Source of the DNA: Phosphoribacter sp044220725
Lineage (GTDB): Bacteria > Actinomycetota > Actinomycetes > Actinomycetales > Dermatophilaceae
NCBI GenBank assembly: GCA_044220725.1
Contig: JBGAQN010000103.1
Coordinates: 1-7,014, forward strand
Direction: 5' to 3'
DNA: 7,014 nt
Shown here: positions 1-5,542 of the stretch, piece after piece
Position numbering within the stretch: the first letter of the stretch is position 1
How the letters are laid out: each line of letters opens with the position of its first letter
Translations under genes and position numbers: made by a program
Notes under the pieces: model-generated
The model's database searches: none
Told to the model about the DNA's origin: nothing
What the model saw: the letters and a program-made list of their open reading frames with translations, nothing else

Positions 1-1220
1 GTGACCTGCGTCCCGACGGCCTTCTCACGGATCGCCGCAACCAGGGCCAGGGACGAGTCCACCCGGTCGCCGTTCATGGCGACAACGGCGTCGCCAGAGC
101 GCAATCCGGCTGTGGCAGCAGGAGTTCCGGGGCTCACGGACTTGAGCACGGCCGCCGCCCGCTGCGATGACCCGTCGGTGACGGTGCCATCGGCGGAGGA
201 CACGCCGAGGTAGGCGTGCTGCGCGGAGCCTGTTGCGATGAGTTGGTCGGCGATCGTCTTGGCCTCATTGGCCGGGATCGCGAAGCCGATGCCGATGTTG
301 CCGCTTTGGCTTCCCGCCGATCCCAGTGAGGCAATCGAGGAGTTGATCCCCACCAGTCGACCATCGGCGGTGACCAAGGCGCCGCCGGAGTTGCCGGGAT
401 TGATCGCCGCCGAGGTCTGGATCGCGTTCGTCACGACGGTGTCGGCGGCGGTCTGACCGCGAGCCCCTTGCGAAGAACCTGTCGACACCGGCCGGTTGAG
501 CGCGGACACGATGCCCGTCGTCACCGTCCCAGCCAGACCAAGCGGGTTGCCGACGGCCATCACCGGGTCGCCGACCGACAGGGCATCGCTGTCCCCGAAC
601 ACGATCGGGGTCAGGTCGCTCGGCGGGTTGGTGAGGGTAAGCACGGCCAGGTCGGTGGAGGGGTCGGTGCCGGCGATCTTGGCGGCATACGTGCGGCCGT
701 CGTCCAAGGTGACCGAGATCTGCGCGCCGGTGCCCGCGCCGGTCGCCACATGGTTATTGGTGAGGATGTGGCCGACCTTGTCGATGATGACGCCGGAGCC
801 TTCGCCGTCGGCCTGCGCGCTGGTCACCTTGATCGCAACGACGCTCGGCGAGACGGCCTTTGCAGTGGCCGCCCAGTTGGGTGCCGTGCCGTCGGCTTGG
901 ATCACCGGTGCCTGGGCGGGTGCGGCGGGGGCGCTCTGGGACGCCGGGGTAGCGCTCGCGGGGGTTCCCGGGAAGGTGCGGGCCACGGCATACGTGCCGC
1001 CGGACGCCAGCCCCGCGGAGAGGAGGCTGACGACGACGAGGTCACCGAGTCGGCGCTTCTGCTTCACCGGCGGCTGGTATGCCGCACCGGCAGCGGGCGG
1101 GTAGAGCGGCGCCGCGGGCGGCGGGTAGGTGGGCGCCGGGTGGGCCGCGGGCAGCGTCGTCGTAGGGGCTGCCGAGGCCCACGGGTCGGGTGACGGGCCC
1201 TGGGTGTCGAGGTGGCTCAT
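1..1220 (-). CDS. HtrA/DegP-like membrane-anchored serine protease with PDZ domain (3'-truncated by window edge)
   Basis: 406 complete residues are visible and the C-terminus lies outside the window. A disordered Pro/Ala/Tyr-rich cytoplasmic N-terminus (about 1-52) is followed by a basic KQKRR patch (53-57) and one hydrophobic segment (about 60-80). This predicts an N-in anchor with an extracytoplasmic protease. The trypsin-fold S1C domain (about 115-330) carries the triad His157 (in TNNHV), Asp190 (in TDLAVL) and Ser278 (in GNSGGAL). A PDZ domain begins near residue 335 (AYLGV loop, then PAATAGLRSGDAVVAMNG). From family knowledge, such enzymes degrade misfolded or damaged envelope proteins, with PDZ-controlled activity. 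The ATG at 1218-1220 is chosen because AAGGAG lies six bases upstream. The gene is divergent from the 1375-2154 membrane protein. The family is clear, but which HtrA paralogue it is (PepD-like or other) cannot be said. Confidence 0.95.
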   Translation of the reverse strand, partial: MSHLDTQGPSPDPWASAAPTTTLPAAHPAPTYPPPAAPLYPPAAGAAYQPPVKQKRRLGDLVVVSLLSAGLASGGTYAVARTFPGTPASATPASQSAPAAPAQAPVIQADGTAPNWAATAKAVSPSVVAIKVTSAQADGEGSGVIIDKVGHILTNNHVATGAGTGAQISVTLDDGRTYAAKIAGTDPSTDLAVLTLTNPPSDLTPIVFGDSDALSVGDPVMAVGNPLGLAGTVTTGIVSALNRPVSTGSSQGARGQTAADTVVTNAIQTSAAINPGNSGGALVTADGRLVGINSSIASLGSAGSQSGNIGIGFAIPANEAKTIADQLIATGSAQHAYLGVSSADGTVTDGSSQRAAAVLKSVSPGTPAATAGLRSGDAVVAMNGDRVDSSLALVAAIREKAVGTQV

Positions 1221-1226
1221 CGGGGT

Positions 1227-1232
1227 CTCCTT
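1227..1232 (-). promoter_or_regulatory. Ribosome binding site of the HtrA-like protease
   Basis: The plus strand reads ctcctt, so the mRNA has AAGGAG, six bases before the ATG at 1220. This near-perfect Shine-Dalgarno fixes the start and therefore the full proline-rich N-terminal tail. Confidence 0.8.
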
Positions 1233-1287
1233 CGCGCCGGGTCGCCGGGAGTGGCGCTCGCCTCATGGCATCCCGGGCCCTTGGGTG

Positions 1288-1300
1288 TCCGCTGAGCGGA
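1288..1300. repeat. Short inverted repeat in the divergent intergenic region
   Basis: TCCGCT-G-AGCGGA is a perfect 6+1+6 palindrome. It sits in the 154-bp gap (1221-1374) between the protease and the divergent membrane-protein gene. It could be an operator shared by both promoters, but short G/C palindromes are common at this base composition. No convincing -35/-10 pair was seen next to it on the protease side. Confidence 0.3.
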
Positions 1301-1361
1301 TCCTGTGACGACGCTGTGGAACCGCGTCGGCGTCATCGCCCGCCGCGCACGCCTCCTGGCG

Positions 1362-1367
1362 TAGCGT
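1362..1367 (+). promoter_or_regulatory. Candidate -10 element for a leaderless transcript
   Basis: TAGCGT fits the actinobacterial TANNNT -10 pattern. It ends seven bases before the ATG at 1375, so transcription could start at or next to the A of the start codon. No Shine-Dalgarno precedes either the ATG at 1375 or the in-frame GTG at 1366, which is consistent with leaderless translation. No good -35 hexamer is visible. This is inference from pattern only. Confidence 0.3.
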
Positions 1368-1374
1368 GCGGTCC

Positions 1375-2154
1375 ATGGAGCCCCAGGGGGTCGACGTCCC
1401 AGCGTTGCTGCGCCGCACGTTCCCGCTGTGGCTGGCCTGGATTCTGTATGCCGCGCCCGCGCTGTGGGCGGTCCTGGTGGTCCGTGCGGTGACCTCGTTG
1501 CCCGAGCAACTCTTCCAGCAGGCGCCCTTCTACGACGAGAACGGCACCTTGATCCCCGGTGACGCCAATCCCGAGCCGGTGGGGTGGCTGGCCCGGTTCG
1601 GGGTCACCCTTGCCCTGAGCTTGGGAACCCCTTTGCTGGCGCCCGCGGAACTGTCTTTGCTCGGGCTGGTGGCGGCACTGTCCTTGCTCGGGCTGGTGGC
1701 GGCCGCGGTCGTGACCGCCATATGGGCGGTGCGAGGCCGGTCGTTCCACCTGCGGTCGGTCGCGGCTGTCGGAGCGGTGTTCTCCGTCGCCCTTGGAGTC
1801 GTGGGTGTGCTCGGGGTCGTGTCTCGGGACGCCGCCTACGAGGCGGCCAGGCCGATGTGGGGTCCCGACAGTGTCGGCCTGTTCGATGGCCAATTCGCCG
1901 TGTGGGGATTAGTCGGGATCTTCGGGGTGATTCTGACCTGGACCTTCGCGCGGCTGGGCTTCGGTCCACTGCCGACTGTGCCGGTGCCGGACTCCCAGGT
2001 GGCCCCTGAACTCCCAGAGCCTGACGGGGCTGCCCTGGAGCCCGAAGACGGCGGGGCCGATGAGCCGGCGGCGCCCGCTGGCCCGGCCAGCGCAGCGGAC
2101 GTCGACGAGGATTCGCTTGCGGTCTATCGACGGCCGTCCGGTCCCGAGTCCTGA
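1375..2154 (+). CDS. Multi-pass membrane protein of unknown function with acidic C-terminal tail
   Basis: I do not recognise the family. From the ATG at 1375 the protein has 259 residues; an in-frame GTG at 1366 would add three. In the GTG numbering, strong hydrophobic segments lie at about 20-41, 97-122, 131-152 and 177-197, with a weaker one at 76-92, giving four or five membrane passes. An extracytoplasmic-looking loop (43-73) follows the first helix. Residues 202-262 form a Pro/Ala/Glu/Asp-rich tail, probably disordered. The second strong helix contains an exact nine-residue tandem duplication (LSLLGLVAA, residues 96-104 and 105-113). Codon 182 (1909-1911) is TTA, which is rare at this G+C. 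The last 31 bp overlap the convergent helicase gene. High-G+C codon bias and the run of hydrophobic helices support it as a real gene. Confidence 0.75.
   Translation: MEPQGVDVPALLRRTFPLWLAWILYAAPALWAVLVVRAVTSLPEQLFQQAPFYDENGTLIPGDANPEPVGWLARFGVTLALSLGTPLLAPAELSLLGLVAALSLLGLVAAAVVTAIWAVRGRSFHLRSVAAVGAVFSVALGVVGVLGVVSRDAAYEAARPMWGPDSVGLFDGQFAVWGLVGIFGVILTWTFARLGFGPLPTVPVPDSQVAPELPEPDGAALEPEDGGADEPAAPAGPASAADVDEDSLAVYRRPSGPES
1651..1704 (+). repeat. 27-bp in-frame tandem duplication
   Basis: Units 1651-1677 and 1678-1704 match at 25 of 27 positions. Both differences (TCT/TCC and GCA/GCC) are synonymous, so the encoded nonapeptide LSLLGLVAA is repeated exactly inside a predicted membrane helix. 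Confidence 0.9.
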
Positions 2155-3788
2155 CGCAGGTCGTCGGCGTCGACGATCCGATAGTCATAACCCTGCTCGG
2201 CGAGGAACCGCTGCCGATGCGCCGCATAGTCGGCGTCGACGGTGTCTCTCGACACGATCGTGTAGAAGTGGGCGGTCCGGCCGTCGCCTTTCGGGCGCAG
2301 GACCCGCCCGAGCCGCTGGGCCTCCTCCTGGCGCGACCCGAACGTCCCCGACACCTGGATCGCCACCGATGCCTCGGGCAGGTCGATCGAGAAGTTGGCC
2401 ACCTTGCTGACAACCAGCAGCGCGACCTCGCCGGAGCGGAACGCGTCGAAGAGCCGCTGCCGCTCCGCGACGCTCGTCTCGCCCGTGATGAGCGGCGACG
2501 CCAATCGCTCGGCGAGAGTGGCGAGTTGGTCCAGATACTGCCCGATGACCAGAGTCGGCTCTCCGGTATGCCGTGCCACCAGCTCCTGCACGACCCGCTC
2601 CTTGGCGGGGGTGCAGGAGGCCAGGCGATAGCGGTCGTCGGCCTCGGCGACGGCATACGCCATCCGCTCGCCCTGCCCCAGCGTGACCCGGACTTCGACG
2701 CAATCCGCGGGAGCGATCCAGCCCTGCGCCTCGATGTCCTTCCACGGGGCGTCGAACCGTTTCGGCCCGATGAGGGAGAAGACGTCGCCCTCGCGGCCAT
2801 CCTCACGCACGAGGGTGGCGGTGAGGCCGAGGCGGCGGCGGGCCTGCAGGTCGGCGGTCATCCGAAAGATCGGCGCAGGCAACAGGTGGACTTCGTCGTA
2901 GACGACCAGACCCCAGTCGCGGGCGTCGAGCAGCTCAAGGTGGGGATAGACCCCACGGCGGCGGACCGACAGCACCTGGTAGGTCGCGATGGTCACCGGG
3001 CGGATCTCCTTGCGGGTCCCCGAGTATTCGCCGATCTCCTTCTCCGTCAGGGAGGTTCGCCGCAGGAGCTCGTCCTTCCACTGTCGGGCGGCCACGGTGT
3101 TGGTCACGAGGATGAGGGTCGTCGCCCCCGCTGCCGCCATCGCGCCAGCACCGACGATCGTCTTGCCGGCACCGCACGGCAGGACGACGACGCCGGACCC
3201 GCCGTGCCAGAAGCCCTCGACCGCCTGACGTTGGTAGGGCCGCATCGTCCAGCCCTCTTCGCGAAGCGCGATCGGGTGGGCCTCGCCGTCGACATAGCCC
3301 GCGAGGTCTTCGGCGGGCCAGCCGACCTTGAGCAGTTGCTGCTTGAGGTGGCCACGTTCGGAGGGGTGGACGAGGATCGTGTCGGGGTCGATCCGTTCGC
3401 CGAGCAGCGGCTCGATCCGCCGATGCCGCAGCACTTCCTCGAGGACCGGACGGTCGCTCGTGCGTAGCACCAGACCGTACGCAGGATCCTTCTCGATGGT
3501 TAGTCGGCCATAGCGGGCCATCGTCTCGGCGATGTCGACGAGCAGGGCTTGCGGGACGGCATACCGGCTATGGCGAAGGAGCGCGTCGATGACCTGCTCG
3601 GCGTCGTGTCCGGCGGCGCGGGCGTTCCACAATCCGAGCGGGGTGATCCGGTAGGTGTGGACGTGTTCGGGCGCGCGTTCCAGCTCGGCGAACGGCGCGA
3701 TGTCGCGGCGCGCAGCCTCGGCGCCGGCGTGGTCGACCTCCAGCAGCAACGTCTTGTCGCTCTGGACGATGAGCGGCCCCCCGGTCAT
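2124..3788 (-). CDS. xpb: XPB/ERCC3-family DNA repair helicase (SF2)
   Basis: This 554-residue superfamily 2 helicase closely resembles M. tuberculosis Rv0861c, a 3'-5' ATP-dependent DNA helicase related to the TFIIH subunit XPB. The N-terminal domain (1-175) opens with the family-typical MTGGPLIVQSDKTLLLEVDH, which supports the ATG at 3788. Motifs in order are: RPYQRQ (183-188), Walker A LPCGAGKT (203-210, Lys209), motif Ia around NTVAARQW (230-237), DEVH (298-301), LTAT (322-325) directly followed by the XPB-specific RED triad (328-330), motif IV near 412-420, motif V VVSKVANFS (459-467), and motif VI QRLGRVLR (491-498). All catalytic residues are intact. The start lies four bases after the stop of the 3793-4482 gene and lacks a clear Shine-Dalgarno, suggesting translational coupling. 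The 3' end overlaps the convergent membrane-protein gene by 31 bp. The cellular role (unwinding in DNA repair) comes from family knowledge. Confidence 0.97.
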   Translation of the reverse strand: MTGGPLIVQSDKTLLLEVDHAGAEAARRDIAPFAELERAPEHVHTYRITPLGLWNARAAGHDAEQVIDALLRHSRYAVPQALLVDIAETMARYGRLTIEKDPAYGLVLRTSDRPVLEEVLRHRRIEPLLGERIDPDTILVHPSERGHLKQQLLKVGWPAEDLAGYVDGEAHPIALREEGWTMRPYQRQAVEGFWHGGSGVVVLPCGAGKTIVGAGAMAAAGATTLILVTNTVAARQWKDELLRRTSLTEKEIGEYSGTRKEIRPVTIATYQVLSVRRRGVYPHLELLDARDWGLVVYDEVHLLPAPIFRMTADLQARRRLGLTATLVREDGREGDVFSLIGPKRFDAPWKDIEAQGWIAPADCVEVRVTLGQGERMAYAVAEADDRYRLASCTPAKERVVQELVARHTGEPTLVIGQYLDQLATLAERLASPLITGETSVAERQRLFDAFRSGEVALLVVSKVANFSIDLPEASVAIQVSGTFGSRQEEAQRLGRVLRPKGDGRTAHFYTIVSRDTVDADYAAHRQRFLAEQGYDYRIVDADDLRQDSGPDGRR

Positions 3789-3792
3789 CGGC

Positions 3793-4482
3793 TCAACGGT
3801 TGTTGGCCAGCCACCAGAACAGCGCGACGATGGCGAACATCCCGATCACGGCGTTGATGGCGAAGACGATCCACCCGCGCGTGGCCAGGCGAGCGGCACG
3901 GGCCGGGTCGGTGGTGTTGTGCTTCATCGACAGGACCGCCATCACCCCGCTTGGTGGGCCGATGATCCCGGTGGCGAGGATCGCCAGGATCGCCACGCCA
4001 AGCAGAATGGCCGCCGACGTGTTCCTCGGTGCGACATGCGCTGCCGCGGGTGCCGGATAGCCCATCCCCGGATAGGCATACCCGCCAGGCGAGGGGTATG
4101 CCGTGCCGCTTGGCGGGGGGTATGCCGTGCCGCTAGGGGCGGGGTAACCCTGCGACGGGTAGGTCTGTGGCGGGTAGCTCGGCTGTGGATAGCTCGGCTG
4201 TGGGTAGCCCTGCGTCGGGTAGCCCTGCTGTGGGTAGCTAGGTTGTGGGTGGCCCTGGGGCGGGTGGCCCTGGCCCACGGCATACGGCTGGGCCGACGGG
4301 TAGCTCACGGGCGGGACATAGTGTTGCGGCGGCGGAACGGGCTCGGCGGCCGGGTCGGCCAGCGGCGCAAAGGCGGGCGCGGCGAACACCTCGGTGGGGG
4401 CAGGCGGAATTGTCCAGGGATCCTGGGGGCCTTGCGGCTCTGGCGTCGTCCCCCTGGGGCGAGTGCTGTCCACGTCGCTCAT
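3793..4482 (-). CDS. Proline/tyrosine-repeat membrane protein, CD225/dispanin-like (or DUF4190-like)
   Basis: The protein has 229 residues. Residues 1-152 are a disordered, probably cytoplasmic region rich in Pro, Tyr, Gln and Gly. It contains nine pentapeptide repeats of the form (Q/P)(G/S/T)(Y/H)P-x (about 71-115) and then two octapeptides ending SGTAYP (115-130). Two membrane helices follow (about 157-185 and 203-226), joined by a short loop with ARAARLATRGW. The two-helix layout and this loop recall CD225/dispanin proteins; the alternative is the DUF4190 type. Function is unknown; such proteins are common in actinobacteria with proline-rich tails. The ATG at 4482 is chosen for the AGGAG six bases upstream. 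The stop is four bases before the helicase start, so the two genes are very likely one transcript. The N-terminus shares a QGP-x-DPW motif with the HtrA-like protease. Confidence 0.85.
   Translation of the reverse strand: MSDVDSTRPRGTTPEPQGPQDPWTIPPAPTEVFAAPAFAPLADPAAEPVPPPQHYVPPVSYPSAQPYAVGQGHPPQGHPQPSYPQQGYPTQGYPQPSYPQPSYPPQTYPSQGYPAPSGTAYPPPSGTAYPSPGGYAYPGMGYPAPAAAHVAPRNTSAAILLGVAILAILATGIIGPPSGVMAVLSMKHNTTDPARAARLATRGWIVFAINAVIGMFAIVALFWWLANNR
4093..4140 (-). repeat. 24-bp tandem duplication encoding SGTAYP octapeptides
   Basis: Units 4093-4116 and 4117-4140 match at 21 of 24 positions and encode APSGTAYP and PPSGTAYP. Each unit carries a copy of the dispersed GTATGCCG word. The pair abuts the 15-bp repeat array. 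Confidence 0.85.
4142..4276 (-). repeat. Nine-unit 15-bp coding minisatellite
   Basis: Nine consecutive 15-bp units start at 4142, 4157, 4172, 4187, 4202, 4217, 4232, 4247 and 4262 on the plus strand, most opening gggta. They encode the pentapeptides QGHPP, QGHPQ, PSYPQ, QGYPT, QGYPQ, PSYPQ, PSYPP, QTYPS and QGYPA. The units at 4172 and 4187 differ at one base. The period is a multiple of three, so unit gain or loss would keep the reading frame. Confidence 0.9.
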
Positions 4483-4488
4483 CGTCTG

Positions 4489-4493
4489 CTCCT
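4489..4493 (-). promoter_or_regulatory. Ribosome binding site of the repeat membrane protein
   Basis: The plus strand reads ctcct, so the mRNA has AGGAG six bases upstream of the ATG at 4482. It supports that start. Confidence 0.75.
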
Positions 4494-4505
4494 GTCCTCG
4501 CGGCG

Positions 4506-4511
4506 AGACTA
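4506..4511 (-). promoter_or_regulatory. Candidate -10 element for the repeat-protein/xpb transcript
   Basis: Read on the minus strand this is TAGTCT, fitting TANNNT, about 24 bases upstream of the ATG at 4482. No convincing -35 hexamer lies at 16-18 bp spacing. Weak call based on position and pattern. Confidence 0.25.
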
Positions 4512-4535
4512 CCCGCTCACACGGTCCAGCTCAGC

Positions 4536-4563
4536 CTGGCCCGATCCTGAGAGAATCGGCCAG
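4536..4563. promoter_or_regulatory. Imperfect inverted repeat between divergent genes (candidate operator or 5'-UTR hairpin)
   Basis: The left arm CTGGCCCGAT (4536-4545) pairs with ATCGGCCAG (4555-4563), nine pairs with one bulged C and a nine-base spacer. It lies in the 113-bp gap (4483-4595) between the repeat-protein gene and the HMG-CoA lyase gene. It ends 21 bases before the lyase Shine-Dalgarno. It could bind a regulator of either gene or fold in the lyase leader. It does not resemble a rho-independent terminator because no T-run follows. No regulator family can be assigned. Confidence 0.4.
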
Positions 4564-4584
4564 ACGACGGGTCTGGCGACGACT

Positions 4585-4589
4585 GGAGG
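4585..4589 (+). promoter_or_regulatory. Ribosome binding site deciding the GTG start of HMG-CoA lyase
   Basis: GGAGG at 4585-4589 is followed by a six-base spacer and the GTG at 4596. This strong site selects the GTG and gives a protein starting 16 residues before the conserved VRIYEVG motif. Confidence 0.8.
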
Positions 4590-4595
4590 CGAGCG

Positions 4596-5528
4596 GTGCG
4601 AACCCCACAGGTGCAGCGGGATCCCGCGCTGCCCGCACGCGTGAGGATCTATGAGGTCGGGGCACGCGACGGCCTGCAGAACGAGAAGTCGGTCGTCCCC
4701 GCCGCCGTCAAGGCTGAACTGATCCGCCGACTCGTCGGTGCCGGGCTGCCGATGGTCGAGACCACCTCCTTCGTCAACCCGGCCTGGGTCCCGCAACTGG
4801 CCGATGCGGCCGAGGTCCTCGCGCTGCTCGGACCGGATGGCACCGGCCGCAACCGGCCGGTCCTCGTCCCCAATGTGCGTGGGCTCGATCGAGCGCTCGA
4901 GGCCGGCTGTCAGGCCATCGCGATCTTCGGCTCAGCCACCGAGACCTTTGCCCAGCGCAACCTTGGCCGGAGCATTGCCGAGTCGATGGCGATGTTCGCG
5001 CCGGTTGTTCAGCGGGCCCGCGGATCAGGCCTCTGGGTGCGCGCCTATGTCTCGATGTGCTTCGGCGACCCCTGGGAGGGTGACGTCCCCGTCGGCCAGG
5101 TGGTCGACGTCTCGCGCCAGCTCATGGATCTGGGCTGCGACGAGTTGAGCCTCGGTGACACGATCGGCGTGGCCACCACCGGTCAGGTGGTCGCGTTGCT
5201 CGACGGGCTGGACGTTGCTGGGATCGGGCGGGATCGGGTCGCCGTGCACTTCCACGACACCTACGGACAGGCCCTCGCCAACACCCTGGCCGCGTTGCGC
5301 GAAGGGGTCACCATCGTCGACTCGTCGGCGGGCGGGCTGGGCGGCTGTCCCTACGCCAAGTCCGCGACTGGCAACCTGGCCACCGAGGATCTCGTCTGGG
5401 CGTTGCACGGCGCCGGTGTGGAGACCGGCGTGGATCTGTCGGCCCTCATCGAGACGTCCGCCTGGCTGGCCGGGCTCCTCGGGCGACCGTCGGCCTCCCG
5501 GGTCGTGACGGCACTCGCCGGCACCTGA
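4596..5528 (+). CDS. mvaB: Hydroxymethylglutaryl-CoA lyase
   Basis: The protein has 310 residues, the usual bacterial length. It cleaves (S)-3-hydroxy-3-methylglutaryl-CoA to acetyl-CoA and acetoacetate, the last step of leucine catabolism, in the cytoplasm. It is a TIM-barrel enzyme of the HMGL-like family needing a divalent metal. The visible signature is RDGLQNE (24-30, catalytic Arg24 and metal ligand Asp25), Glu55 before TTSFVNPAWVPQ, LSLGDTIG (184-191, Asp188), metal ligands His218 and His220 in VHFHDTYGQ, the active-site loop GLGGCPYA with Cys251, and Asn260. These correspond to human HMGCL Arg41, Asp42, Glu72, Asp204, His233, His235, Cys266 and Asn275 by motif alignment from memory. 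All are present, so it should be active. No acyl-CoA carboxylase or dehydrogenase partner lies in the window. It converges on the 5543-7014 gene with a 14-bp gap. Confidence 0.95.
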   Translation: MRTPQVQRDPALPARVRIYEVGARDGLQNEKSVVPAAVKAELIRRLVGAGLPMVETTSFVNPAWVPQLADAAEVLALLGPDGTGRNRPVLVPNVRGLDRALEAGCQAIAIFGSATETFAQRNLGRSIAESMAMFAPVVQRARGSGLWVRAYVSMCFGDPWEGDVPVGQVVDVSRQLMDLGCDELSLGDTIGVATTGQVVALLDGLDVAGIGRDRVAVHFHDTYGQALANTLAALREGVTIVDSSAGGLGGCPYAKSATGNLATEDLVWALHGAGVETGVDLSALIETSAWLAGLLGRPSASRVVTALAGT

Positions 5529-5542
5529 TCCGTTGCCGATGC

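Noticed and set aside
468..1193. Plus-strand frames of 241 and 202 codons across the protease
   Set aside because: They are antisense to the HtrA-like gene, whose catalytic triad and PDZ domain are intact on the minus strand.
1604..2806. 400-codon minus-strand frame with Arg/Ser/Pro-rich translation
   Set aside because: It spans the end of xpb in another frame and runs antisense to the membrane-protein gene. The low-complexity translation is typical of a shadow frame.
2217..3467. 416-codon open frame on the plus strand across the helicase gene
   Set aside because: It is antisense to xpb, which has every helicase motif. The translation has no recognisable domain and is an artefact of G+C-rich codon structure.
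4093..4276. Possible CRISPR array
   Set aside because: The repeats are contiguous 15-bp and 24-bp units without spacers, in frame inside a membrane-protein gene, and no cas genes are present.
4551..4556. GAGAAT as a -10 element for the HMG-CoA lyase
   Set aside because: It lacks the leading T of the consensus and no -35-like hexamer lies 16-18 bp upstream. It also falls within the inverted-repeat spacer and arm.
3655..4644. 329-codon plus-strand frame with repeated RLWVAL-like segments
   Set aside because: The apparent repeats mirror the 15-bp coding minisatellite of the minus-strand gene. It also overlaps xpb and an intergenic region.
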